From: Siphlonurus alternatus
Taxonomy: Eukaryota > Arthropoda > Insecta > Ephemeroptera > Siphlonuridae
NCBI GenBank assembly: GCA_949825025.1
Contig: OX463781.1
Coordinates: 312,501-376,500 of the forward strand
Direction: 5' to 3'
Length of the DNA: 64,000 bases
Shown: in pieces, positions 35,260 through 46,200 of the stretch
Numbering within the stretch: position 1 is the stretch's first letter
Layout: every line of letters starts with the position of its first letter
Translations under genes and position numbers: made by a program
The notes under the pieces: model-generated
Told to the model about the DNA's origin: nothing
Databases searched by the model: none
Seen by the model: only the letters and a program-made list of their open reading frames with translations

Positions 35260-35986
35260 TGTCACGATAGTCTAATTTATATTTATATAAATTAGACTAC
35301 CTCTCTTATACAACCCGCCTTGTGTCTTGCAAGATACTGGATCAATAATACTCGTTTTCTAGGAAATAAATTATAACATACTGATGTTTATTACTGTATG
35401 CACTTACCACCTCCTCTAAGGAAAATCATGGATTAACCCCCCTGCCAGTCTCCAGCCCGATTATCCACCCTGTCGGTCTCTTGCCTGATTACCCCCTCTG
35501 CCGGTCTCCTGCCTGATTATGGGAGCTGACCAATGGTGTTTCAGAAAATAATATCTCTTATAGAAAAAACAGCTCGCGGGAATATTTTCTATGTATTACT
35601 GTGTACTATATAAAAAGGCAATGCACAGAGGGAACATTCAGACAGACGGAGAGAGACGCTGTTCGATTCCAGAACACTCACATACGCACCATCATGGTTT
35701 TTGCAGTTATTGACACTTAGTTTTCTAACTGACTGTTCCACTCTGAGCATCCTTCATTCTTCTGTATTCAAAATGTAAGTATTATTTTAACTGTACCTCT
35801 ATTGTTTCTATTAATAAATATTTATGTTAAGATCAATGCTAGTTTTATAATTTAAAGATCTCACAATCATAAGATAGGTTTACGCAAGTAGGCTTGGGTT
35901 TACGATCCTGGTGTCATGGGGTAAGATTATAGAAAAATATGAATGATAATTAGACGCCCTAGTTAAAGACAGAAATACCCGTGACA
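35260..35986 (+). mobile_element. Solo LTR, 727 bp
   Basis: Begins TGTCACGATAG, ends CCCGTGACA, and is flanked by ATAT on both sides. It contains a TCTAATTTATATTTATATAA palindrome at its start, three ~31-bp repeats of the CTGCCGGTCTCCTGCCTGAT type (35440-35520), and a TATATAAAAAGG box at about 35608. AATAAATATTTATG at about 35812 may be the polyadenylation signal. It shares only its termini with the LTR at 29419-29817. It carries no internal genes. Confidence 0.8.
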
Positions 35987-36289
35987 ATATATACAAAGTA
36001 AAGAAAATGCAATTAAGTAAAGTGAAAGTCACTCGCTATGAAGAAAGGCTTTCAATGTTCATATGACGTCATCGCCAGTAAACTGACTTTTATTACTTCG
36101 CGCATGCCGGCGCATGCGCAGATGTAACAGAAGTAGCAGAAGTCGGGTTCATAAAAGTTTAATTTAAGTGTACTAATATTGTTTTTGCGTGAAAAAAAAG
36201 GTTGTCCAGTAAGATTAAACTATATTAGGGTTAAACTTGTTTCATTTTGAAAACTCTAGCATACAGCGTAATTGTCGTAAACCGCGACC

Positions 36290-36650
36290 AAAGTGAAGCC
36301 CTCTCCCATTTGATTACACGCAAACCTGCTGCTCAGTAGGACGGCTATTGAAAAGTGGGCGCGGTCGTGCTGTGGCCTCCTAATCAAGTTCGCTCTGCGA
36401 CGAGAATCTCCCGCGAATCGGGGGAATCTTCTTCCGCCCCTTTCTTGTCGTATCACCGGCCGCTGCAGGCGCGCACCAGTTTGAATTAACCAATGGTTTT
36501 TGAACTCACTTTTCAAACTATAAGAAACAGGGTTAATTGTAAAATAATTAGGTATCGTACAAAAATATTGAGCCGTAGGGATATCAGAATAACTTGTAGC
36601 TACCCAAATGTATATGTTAAAAAAGTATGCACCTTGGTACACCTGTAAAG
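36290..36650. repeat. Inverted dispersed repeat, right copy
   Basis: Partner of 34690-34950 in opposite orientation. It includes a GC-rich middle (CGGCCGCTGCAGGCGCGCAC). A 154-codon minus frame (36256-36720) crosses it but is not preserved in the left copy. Confidence 0.75.
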
Positions 36651-36862
36651 TGGATTTACATGGCGATTTCCAGCCTGCGACGCAAATTATGCACTTGTTG
36701 TAACATCCATTGGCGGCCATATTTGGGGATTAAAAGAAATAGAGCATCGTAATAAAATTAACGCGATATCCATCGAATTCGTTCGCCGCATAAGATTTCA
36801 CGACTTTTACGTCAAAATCGTGCCAAATCGCCGTTGTCGCTTATGAAAATTCGCCTTTAAAG
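36645..36862. mobile_element. Palindromic MITE, family H, diverged copy
   Basis: GTAAAGTGGATTTACATGGC, TTGTTGTAACATCCATTGGC, GCCATATTTGG and TTTTACGTCAAAATCGTG correspond to 30517-30832. The right half is reduced. Confidence 0.65.
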
Positions 36863-37221
36863 GGTTAAAAAATTTGAAAATGTACTGACAATACAAATTT
36901 CGAGGTGTTTTATCCAAACATGAGAAATGGAAAAATCCCATGAAGGTTGATGGCTCATATTTTTATATATGCGAGTGTTTTTTGGTAAAAATATTCCAGA
37001 GCTGTTCGAACTACGAGACGAAAATCTCCACAAATAAACAATTTTTAATTTACGTCCTTAAACATTTTTGTCGTTAAATCGAAATGTAAATATCAGTAAA
37101 ATATTGAAGTACTGAATTTGGAAAAAAATAATAAATACTGAAAATTTAATAGTTTTTATTTTAAAACAATAGATTACAAAGATTGTTATTGTATAATTAA
37201 CCTGTAATATATCACAATGCC

Positions 37222-37425
37222 AATGGACAAGCTGCATGAAAATGATTTACTGAAGGAATTGATAAATTATGACCAAATTTTAAATGATGATACTCTGATT
37301 TTTCCTGTTTTCAGGGCCCCTGAACTTTTTTTAAATGGTTCATTGCAAGAGGCGTCACTTCTTAAGAAAAGGATAAAACGGGCGTGGGTTCAAACCCGAC
37401 CTCGGCTTAACTTTTTAGCAATACA
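37222..37425. mobile_element. Foldback family B, left part, split by LINE
   Basis: AATGGACAAGCTGCATGAAA, TATGACCAAATTTTAAATGA and TACTCTGATTTTTCC match the left arm of family B, and AGGCGTCACTTCTTAAGAAA resembles the centre. The right arm resumes at about 40831. The copy is much more diverged than the uninterrupted copies. Confidence 0.7.
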
Positions 37426-37547
37426 TTCAAATTCAAATTCAAATTCAAATTTTTTTTATTAATCCATTCTCTCCTACAATCAAAACATCACAGTAGACTT
37501 TTGTTGAGGTTAATAGGACACGTCACAATTAACAATAGTTATTCAAG

Positions 37548-40467
37548 TTAACATGCAGAAATAAAATCATGGTCCATATAGCTTTTGACGCTATAGAAAC
37601 ACTTATCCAATAACAATTTTTTAACACTCAAATGAAAATTATTGAGGTTGTCTATACACTTTATGTCACTTGGTAGCTTATTATAGAGACTTAAGCATTT
37701 CAGAAATGGCCCATGTTTATACATGTCCAGTCTACACCAAATTGGGGTTATCACCTTATTAACCTTCCTTGTATTATATTGATGATTCACTTCATGTTGT
37801 CTAAACTGCGACATATTTTTTTTTACATAGAATGCACACTCACTAATAAAGATACATGGGAGAGATAAAATTGCATGTTTTTTAAACAGAGGTACACATG
37901 ATGCTCTTTTCTTAACAAAACACATTAGTCTAATCACTTTTTTTTGTAATGTAAATAATCTATGAAAATCCACAGAATCCCCCCAGCATATGATACCATA
38001 TTTAATAATTGAGAAAAAATTTGCGTAATAAAGAACCTTTAAGCAATCAAGTTCCATATCGTGTCTTAATTCACCGATTGCAAAAATCACAGATGCCAAT
38101 TTATTACAAATATAATCTATATGATTAACCCATCGCAAATTGTTATCAATATATATTCCCAAGAATTTTGTTTGTTCACTTAATGAAATGGTTTGCATAT
38201 CTACTGAAATGGATTCTATGGTTGAATTTTTATTTTTTATATTTTGAAATTGCAATATTTCAGTTTTTTTAACATTTAGTACTAGTCCAATATTATTCAA
38301 ATATTCTTTAACTTTAATAAATGTATTTATAATATTTTCAGAGAGTTGTACATTATTGTTCCCCGTAATTTTCATATTTGAGTCGTCCGCATATTGAACA
38401 AAAAGAGTATCATCTACTTCTATTAAGGGTAGCTCATTAATATATAATAAGAAGAGTACGGGAGAAATGCAACTCCCCTGCGGTAAACCGAATTTAAGGG
38501 TAGTTTGTTGTGAATAGTACTTAGAGCTAGTTGCAGATGTTATTTCAACTCTTTGTGTTCTATTATTTAGGAACGACATAATCCAGTCTAAACAATTTCC
38601 TCTAATTCCATACATATTTAATTTATTACACAAAATTTTATGATCCACCATATCGAAAGCCTTCGATAAGTCTAGAAACACTCCAGCAGTTTTTTGTTTA
38701 TTATCAATGCTATCAATGATACTGTCTATTAAATGAAACATTGCAGTCTCTGTAGATTTTTTTTTACGGAAGCCGTGTTGAGATGGGGATATTATCTCCT
38801 GTCTCTCCAAAAAAACCAATAGTTTACTTAAAAAAGCCTGTTCAAATATTTTAGAAAATACCGAGAGAAGGCTTATAGGCCTAAAATTTGACACCATATT
38901 TTTTGGTCCTTTTTTATGTACCGGTTTAACTATTGCATTCCTTAGTACAGACGGAAACTCACCACATTCAAACGACTTATTTATTATTTCTGTGAGAACA
39001 GTATTTATTTCTTCAGCACAAGATTTTAACACAAAATTTGAAATGTTATCGAAACCATGGGAGTGCTTATTTTTTAACTTATTAATAATTTTAAACACCT
39101 GTAGCCTAGAGAGTGGGGATAAAAACATTGAGTTCTCAATTACTTTTGTGTTCTTAAATATATTGAAATTAGGATCAGGTGGACCAATGTCTTTCTTACA
39201 ATCATTAATACATTTTTCAAAATAATCACCAAAAGTTTGTGCAATATTTTGTGGATCTTTAATATTTTCTCCATTTATAATTATATTATCTATGCAAGTT
39301 TTAGTAGTATTTTTACCATGTTTACGTTTAATCAACTCCCACATTGCCTTTGACTTATTTTCAGAGTTGTTTATAAAATTTGTATTTATTCTTTTATTAG
39401 CAAAGCGAATGAGTTTGTTGTAAATATATTTATACTTCTTTACGTATGCTTCATTCCAAATATGCGGATACATTTTTTGTAACTTTTTTAAATCTCTCAG
39501 TTTTTGTCGAGATATTTTTAAACCTTTGGTCATAAAATCAATTTTGTTTTTATTTAATTTTTTTTTACGTTTATTGACAATTGACATGGGAAAAGAATTT
39601 TCAAAATAATTTGTAAAGATTGCATGAAATTCATTAAACATATCTTCAGCACTTGATTTAGAATAAACGCTATCCCACGACTCATTCCTAAGTTTATTTT
39701 TAAAAACTTTCATATTTTTTTGGGAGAAATTCCGCCTTTTAAAATTGTTTTCTCCGTGGTCACTAGCATTATTTTTATAAGCAAAAGATACAATTTGAGC
39801 TTCATGATCTGATTTATAAAACGGTAAAACCTTGCTTTCTGTGAGCTCATAATTGAATGATTTTGTAATTATTATATTATCTATTAGTGTCTGAGTTGTA
39901 TTGCATATTCTTGTAGGAGAGGTTATAATATTTTTTAAGTTACACATATTTAAAACAGTTAAAAATTCTTTAGATATGGAGTTATTTTTAAGCAAATTAA
40001 TGTTGAAATCTCCACATATTATAGGAACTCTATTATCACAGTAAATTTTTTTTACAATAATTTCTAATTTTTTAAAAAATAATTCAGTACATCCCTTGGG
40101 CGGACGATAGATACATATGACTGTACAAGGAGAATCAAAAACATCTAAATCAACACAAGAAATTTCAATATGTGCCTCAATTGACATATTTTTTATTATT
40201 ACATTTTCAGTAAAGTTAATTGAATTATGTATAAAAATCACAGACCCACCTCGAATTTTATTTTGCCTGCAGAAGATACTTCCTAATAAAAAATTATTTA
40301 TTTTTAAATTAATATAGTCACCATATTTTAAAAAATGCTCAGTAAAACAAATTATTTTGAGAGACACGTAAGGCTGTATTAACATTTCTAGCTGTAAAAT
40401 TTTACTACTTAACCCTTGTATATTTAAATGAAAAACTGCATAATTATCTAGTTTATTTTCTAAAAGC
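37548..40467 (-). CDS. LINE ORF2: endonuclease-reverse transcriptase
   Basis: Element-encoded enzyme that nicks target DNA and copies the LINE RNA at the nick. The longest ATG-started frame (40385 to 37548) has 945 residues. Numbering from that Met, the APE-type endonuclease shows E16 in FTEH, YRPP at 93-96, GDFN at 125-128 and SDH at 192-194. The reverse transcriptase, roughly 430-700, shows FRPISLL (501-507), QHGF (536-539), LDLSKAFD (571-578), GLPQGS (633-638) and YADD (665-668). The C-terminus has NTRK and LYNKLP. The endonuclease's first motif (HLNIQ) lies upstream of that ATG: the frame is open back to about 40490 and overlaps the end of ORF1. So translation probably starts by reinitiation, a non-ATG codon or frameshifting. 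No stop or frameshift interrupts it, and the catalytic residues I can check are present. I infer a fairly young insertion. Confidence 0.93.
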
Positions 40468-40830
40468 TTACGATTTTTGCAAAAAGGGCTTTAATACTGG
40501 TTTCTTTCTTACAAATCTAAATTTATCAATAATTGCGTTTTCTGGCCATAAAGATGGATCTTCTATTTTCTCTAATAATTTAAAATCTGCTGTAATTTTA
40601 AAAGAGGCGTAAGGCCCTCTTGCATTCAAAGTTTCAATTATTATATCAGTCTCACATGTTTTGTCTATGTACTCCTTGACGTCCTCCGCCTTCGTGCTGG
40701 GGTGAAGCCGCCACACGTGGATGTATGCCTTTTTCTCCACCGCGACCAGCGGGCAGCTGCTGTCTTTGCTGGCCGTGCCCTTCTTCCATTCAGGCCGACG
40801 TTTGCGGCCCCGAACCACCTTATAATCAGC
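40468..40830 (-). pseudogene. LINE ORF1, C-terminal part only
   Basis: The minus-strand frame runs without an ATG from the foldback junction at about 40830 to a stop at 40468. It reads ADYKVVRGRKRRPEW, then a domain with AYIHVWRLHPST, VKEYID and SLWPENAIIDKFRF. This resembles the RNA-binding C-terminal domain of ORF1 in Jockey/CR1-like LINEs (nucleic-acid binding, chaperone role; family knowledge). The apparent first residue at 40818 is a GTG valine, not a start. The N-terminal half, normally including zinc knuckles or a coiled coil, is missing because the insertion is 5'-truncated. The stop codon region overlaps ORF2 in another frame by roughly 20-30 bases. Confidence 0.78.
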
Positions 40831-40918
40831 CTGGCATCTAAAATTTTTGAAAAATTCAGGGTAATAAACTTTGATGTCCTTTATTCATTTAATGAACATT
40901 TTCATGCATTTGTCCATT
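40831..40918. mobile_element. Foldback family B, right part
   Basis: AAAATTTTTGAAAAATTCAG, TTTATTCATTTAATGAACAT and GCATTTGTCCATT correspond to the right end of family B copies (CTGAAAAAATTCAG, TTCATTTCTGC, TGTTGTCCATT). Confidence 0.7.
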
Positions 40919-41594
40919 AATCAAATTCAACAGTTGAATTATAGAAGTTAAATATACTTATAGACTTTCAAATAACCAAGCCACCTGATGTTATTTGACC
41001 TACTTTATCATAACCATGAAAAACATCTGTTGAATCAATGTTCTTCATGTTTCTGAATTGCTATATTGCAATTACCTTTGTTTTAATTTAACAATTATAC
41101 AGAAATTAATTAAATTAATTTTTATTAGCCCCAATTCCAATTAAATTTACGCAAGTACCGACGGTACTTTAAATATACAAATAAAGAATGTGTATACATC
41201 TGTAAGTTAAGACAATTTAAAAAATTAGGACAGCACACAATAATTCCGTTTTAAAGATGACCTTAGATGATTTTGGAAACAACTCTCTTAATTATGATAA
41301 GACTGGAAGGGGACTTCAAACTAGCAAGTTATGGGGGTTTAGTTTCATAAGTGCAATTAATGGACCAGTTTTGTGTAAAAATTAAGTAGAATAACGGAGC
41401 TAAATGGACGGAAACCGGAAGTGGAACCATTTTTTACGCACTTTTCTAAAATCTTGATATTTAACTACATTTTTAATTAGAAATTTCCCATTCCTAGTAT
41501 GAACATTTTTATTATTTATAATTTTATTATCACTGTCGATGATATAATTAAATATAAATAAATTAAAATTAATTTCAAATTATGTGATCAAAAT
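40919..41594. other. AT-rich stretch with family D fragment
   Basis: About 41275-41420 resembles part of MITE family D (GGGGACTTCAAACTAGC, AATGGACGGAAACCGGAAGT). The rest is unassigned. Confidence 0.45.
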
Positions 41595-42170
41595 TAGAGC
41601 TGCAAATAACCGGCAAAATTGTTTAATCAGTGATGGTCATTTTTTTGACCGGATTCGGTAAAACCGAATGTCAGTTAAAAACCGCTAGTGAATCTAGAAA
41701 ATTTTTATTGATTAAAATGACCGTCTAACTGTGGTACGTTTTATTTAACAGTTTTAGGTTTAATACAGAAGACGATTAAAAATTTGTGAAGCCTTACTGA
41801 TTTATTTTCTAAAATTTAATATTCAAAATTAAATAAAATTATGCATGCAATAAAAATTTAAGAATTTATGAAAAAATAATGAGGATAATAATTATTTACG
41901 ATCGAATTCAAAGTGAAAAAAAAAAAAAAAAGATTTAGAATTTTCCATTTAAAATTTAAAAAAAAAGTATAAAATCTTTGTTGAGTTTTCATTTAACTGC
42001 ATCGTAAGTATTGGGAAACACGCGTGTCATAAACTAAATTTATATTTTGATCTTATACACACTAAATTATAGTGTTTTATTTTCTACATGAGATACTTAC
42101 ACATAAACTGGCAATTAACATTTATTCAATACAGTATTGTATGTACACCACATTAAAGCATAAACAGATT

Positions 42171-42204
<34 letters not shown>

Positions 42205-42421
42205 CATAGAGAATGCCTGGTTCAAATTTTACCACGGTTCAAAGCAGTCAAAATTTCACCACGGTTAGAAACGGTTCAAATTTTAACTCGGTTCAAGAGC
42301 AATTATACTCGGTCAAACGGTTAAAATAACCATTAAAACGAGTTACTGCTTCATAGGAAGTTGGTCAATCGTAGCAATTTAACCTAGGCGTTAAATCAGC
42401 CGGTTAAAATTTGCATCCCTA
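41595..42421. mobile_element. Non-autonomous hAT-like transposon, 827 bp
   Basis: The ends TAGAGCTGCAAATAACCGG and GGTTAAAATTTGCATCCCTA are diverged inverted repeats. The flanks ATCAAAAT at 41587-41594 and 42422-42429 are an exact 8-bp duplication. The subterminal zones repeat AACCG/CGGTT motifs (GACCGGATTCGG, CACGGTTAGAAACGGTTCAA). The centre is AT-rich with a (GA)n tract at 42171-42201. It encodes no transposase. Confidence 0.87.
42171..42201. repeat. (GA)n microsatellite
   Basis: About 15 uninterrupted GA units inside the hAT-like element at 41595-42421. Confidence 0.93.
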
Positions 42422-42429
42422 ATCAAAAT

Positions 42430-42960
42430 CACCATTGAAATAGGTTAAGTATTGTTATGGAAGCTTCTAGCTCTATAATGTTTACAATTAAAGTAATTTC
42501 AAAAGTTAGTAAATGTAATTTATAGCTTGGAGATAAACGCGATAACAAAAGTTGTCTTTATTTAAGTACTAACTTTAAGCTACTTTTAAAAGTTAATTAT
42601 TTAAGTTAATACTAGACTAAATCGCATTAATGAAAATGTCTTTAGCTCACAAAGGTATCTCATTGCAGTTCTAAACTACTTGCATGTTCTATCTGGTTCA
42701 AGACGGGAGACTATTATGAAATAAAACTTTGAAGAACTATAAAGTTATGAAGAGGAAATTAACTGAATTATAATTATAAATTATAATGTGGTTTTTAAAC
42801 ACGTAACTTAATACCTTGCTCTTTATTTAAAACATAAATTTTAATTTTTAAAATGCATGCAATTATTTACTATGAAATTAATAATAAATTCTCTAAACAT
42901 TTTAAAGTAATTTAATAATGCATATAATTGCAATGCAATGTTGTATTAACAATGCAACAA
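42430..42960. other. AT-rich stretch, no gene seen
   Basis: Unassigned AT-rich DNA bordering the GC-richer island that begins at about 42961. Confidence 0.5.
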
Positions 42961-42970
42961 GCGGGGGGGG

Positions 42971-42988
42971 GACAACTTGCAAGTTGTC
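42971..42988. repeat. Perfect 18-bp palindrome between G-runs
   Basis: GACAACTTGCAAGTTGTC equals its own reverse complement. It is preceded by eight G after GC (nine counting its own first base) and followed after a dozen bases by GGGGGGG. Confidence 0.9.
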
Positions 42989-43282
42989 TTAACAATCGGG
43001 GGGGCCATACTAACGGTGGTGGTCGGTGCTTGGTGTTCGGTAATGCTATTGGTGTCGGTGCTGGTGCTTTTTTTTTTCACCAAACACGAATTGACAGACA
43101 GCAAAGAGCAAAGACGAAAGACAATTTTAATGAGACGACGGTCATTGGGTGTTGGGTGTTGAACTCAAAAATTTGAATTTCGCGGCGTAGGTATTGAGAA
43201 TAGGTCTTAAAAACCCTCAAACTCGTGTTCCTGAGGTGATTTTAGGTGGGGTAGGGTGTATGTTGAAATGTTATGGGTCAAA

Positions 43283-46200
43283 GTTACCTTGAAATGATGA
43301 AAAGTTGAGTAGAACGTCGAAGAACGTCAACGGTCGCCGGCGACAATTTGAAAATATTTGAAATTACCGGTCGCCCAACAATCAAAACAACCGGTTGCCA
43401 TGGAACCGAGAATCAACAGTCGAGAGTTCGTCCGCAAAAAACTACTCGGCAGAGTGCGGTCTCGCGGGTGGCTGTGCGCTCCCACTTAAAGGAAACATAT
43501 GAGGTTATGTTGCGGCCGCACGCTGTCCCAAGGCACAGCCACGCCCCGAGGGTACACACGTCTGTGGCCTTGTTGGGTAGGACAGAAAGCTTTTTAATCG
43601 GATGAAACCGGGAAACCGAAAAGCGAAAGGGGCTTATCAGAGGAACCTGGTAGCGGTCACTGGTTTAAAATGTAAAATATCAATGTGCAATAAAGTTTGA
43701 AGTCAACAAAAAATACACAATATTGGTCTTTACCTTGAAATGATGAAAAGTTGAGTAAAACGTCGAAGAACGTCAACGGCGGCCGGCGAGAATTTAAAAA
43801 TGATTGAATTTACCGGTCACACAACAAACAAATCAACCGGTTGCCATTGAACCGAGAATCAACAGTCGAGAGTTCGTCCGCAAAAAAATACTCGGAAGAG
43901 TGTGGTCTCGCGGGTGGCTGTGCGCTCCCACTTAAAGAAAACATATGTGGTTGTGTTGCTGCCGCACGCTGTCCCAAGGCACAGCCACGCCCTGAGGGTA
44001 CACCCGTCTGTGGCCTTGTTGGGTATGAAAGAAAGCTTTTTAATCGGATGAAACCGGGAAACCGAAAAGCGAAAGGGGCTTATCAGAGGAACCTGGTAGC
44101 GGTCACTGGTTTAAAATATAAAATATCAATGTGCAATAAAGTTGGAAGTCAATAAAAATTACACAATATTCATCTTTACCTTAAAATGTCAAAAAGTTGA
44201 GTAAAACGTCGAAGAACGTCAACGGCGGCCGGCGAATGTTTAAAAATATTTGAATTTACCGGTCGCCCAACAATCAAAACAACCGGTTGCCATGGAGCCG
44301 AGAATCAACAGTCGAGCGTTCGTCCGAAAAAAACTACTCGACAGAGTGCGGTTTCTCGGGTGGCTGTGCGCTCCCACTTAAAGGAACCATATGAGGTTAT
44401 GTTGTGGCCGCACGCTGTCCCAAGGCACAGCCACGCCCTGAGGGTACACCCTCCTGTGGCCTTGTTGGGTATGAAAGAAAGCTTTTTAATCGGATGAAAC
44501 CGGGAAACCAAAAACCGAAAGGGGCTTATCAGAGGAACCTGGTAGCGGTCACTGGTTTAAAATATAAAATATCAATGTGCAATAAAGTTTGAAGTCAATA
44601 AAAGATTCTTAATATTAATCTTTACCTTAAAATGTCAAAAAGTTGAGTAAAACGTCGAAGAACATCAACGGCGGCCGGCGAGAATTTAAAAATATTTGAA
44701 TTTACCGGTCGCCCAACAATCAAAACAACCGGTTGCCATGGAGCCGAGAATCAACAGTCGAGCGTTCGTCCGCAAAAAAATACTCGGCAGAGTGCGGTCT
44801 CTCGGGTGGCTGTGCGCTCCCACTTAAAGGAAACATATGAGGTTGTGTTGCTGCCGCACGCTGTCCCAAGGCACAGCCACGCCCTGAGGGTACACCCGTC
44901 TGTTGCCTTGTTGGGTATAAAAAGAAAGCTTTTTAATCGGATGAAACCGGGAAACCGAAAAGCGAAAGGGGCTTATCAGAGGAACCTGGTAGCGGTCACT
45001 GGTTTAAAATATAAAATATCAAAGTGCAATAAAGTTTAAAGTCATTAAAAAATACACAATGTTAATCTTTACCTTAAAATGTCAAAAAGTTGAGTAAAAC
45101 GTCGAAGAACGTCAACGGCGGCTGGCGAGAATTTGAAAATATTTGAATTTACCGGTCGCCCAACAATCAAAACAACCGGTTGCCATGGAACCGAGAATCA
45201 ACAGTCGAGAGTTCGTCCGCAAAAAACTACTCGGCAGAGTGCGGTCTCGCGGCCTGCTGTGCGCTCCCACTTAAAGGAAACATATGAGGTTATGTTGCGG
45301 CCGCACGCTGTCCCAAGGCACAGCCACGTCCTGAAGGTACACCCATCTGTTGCCTTGTTGGGTATGAAAAGAAAGCTTTTTAATCGGATGAAACCGGGAA
45401 ACCGAAAAGCGAAAGGGGCTTATCAGAGGAACCTGGTAGCGGTCACTGGTTTAAAATATAAAATATCAATGCTCAATAAAGTTTAAAGTCATTAAAAAAT
45501 ACACAATATTAATCTTTACCTTCAAATGCCAAAAAGTTGAGTAAAACGTCGAAGAACGTCAACGGCAGCCGGCGAATGTTTAAAAATATTTGAATTTACC
45601 GGTCGCACAACAATCAAAACAACCGGTTGCCATGAAGCCGAGAATCAACAGTCGAGAGTCCGTCCGCAACGAAACACTCGGCAGAGTGCGGTCTTACGGG
45701 TGGCTGTGCGCTCCCACTTAAAGGAAACATATGAGGTTGTGTTGCGGCTGCACGCTGTCCCAAGGCACAGCCACGCCCTGAGGGTACACCCGTCTGTGGC
45801 CTTCTTGGGTAGGAAAGAAAGCTTTTTAATCGGATGAAACCGGGAAACCGAAAAGCGAAAGGGGCATATCAGAGAAACCTGGTAGCGGTCACTGGTTTAA
45901 TTTAAAATATAAAATATCAATGCTCAATAAAGTTTGAAGCCAATAAAAAATACATATAACGTTCACCTTTACCTTGAAATGTCAAAAACTTGAGTAGAAC
46001 ATCGAAGAACGTCAACGGCGGCAGGCGAGAGTTTAAATTTATTTGAATTTACCGGTCGCCGAACAAACAAAACAATCGGTTGCCATGCAGCCGAGAATCA
46101 ACAGTGGAGAGTCCGTCCGCAGCGAAACACTCGGCAGAGTGCGGTCTCGCGGGAGGCTGTGCGCTCCCACTTAAAGGAAACATATGAGGTTGTGTTGCTG

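Larger units (their letters stand above)
37427..40830 (-). mobile_element. 5'-truncated CR1/L2/Jockey-type LINE
   Basis: A minus-strand unit consisting of the end of ORF1, an overlapping ORF2, a short 3' UTR of about 100 bases and a 3' tail of four (ATTTGA)-like hexamers at about 37427-37460. The 5' end is lost inside ORF1, the usual outcome of incomplete reverse transcription. It interrupts a family B foldback, which resumes at about 40831. A second, more truncated and decayed copy is at 59420-60045. I did not find a clean target duplication. Placement among CR1, L2, Daphne and Jockey needs a phylogeny. Confidence 0.88.

Noticed and set aside
36256..36720. 154-codon minus-strand ORF
   Set aside because: It crosses the boundary of two repeats and is not kept in the inverted copy at 34690-34950. 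No domain is recognisable.
37380..37410. tRNA-like T-arm GTGGGTTCAAACCCGAC
   Set aside because: Only a B-box-like word. No acceptor, D or anticodon arms could be found around it, and it sits in the decayed foldback next to the LINE tail.
43348..45486. Repeated 62-117-codon ORFs in the ~447-bp array as a tandem gene family
   Set aside because: One-base indels between units shift the register (the unit at 43841 uses a different frame upstream of the common C-terminus), no domain is visible, and no consistent start exists.
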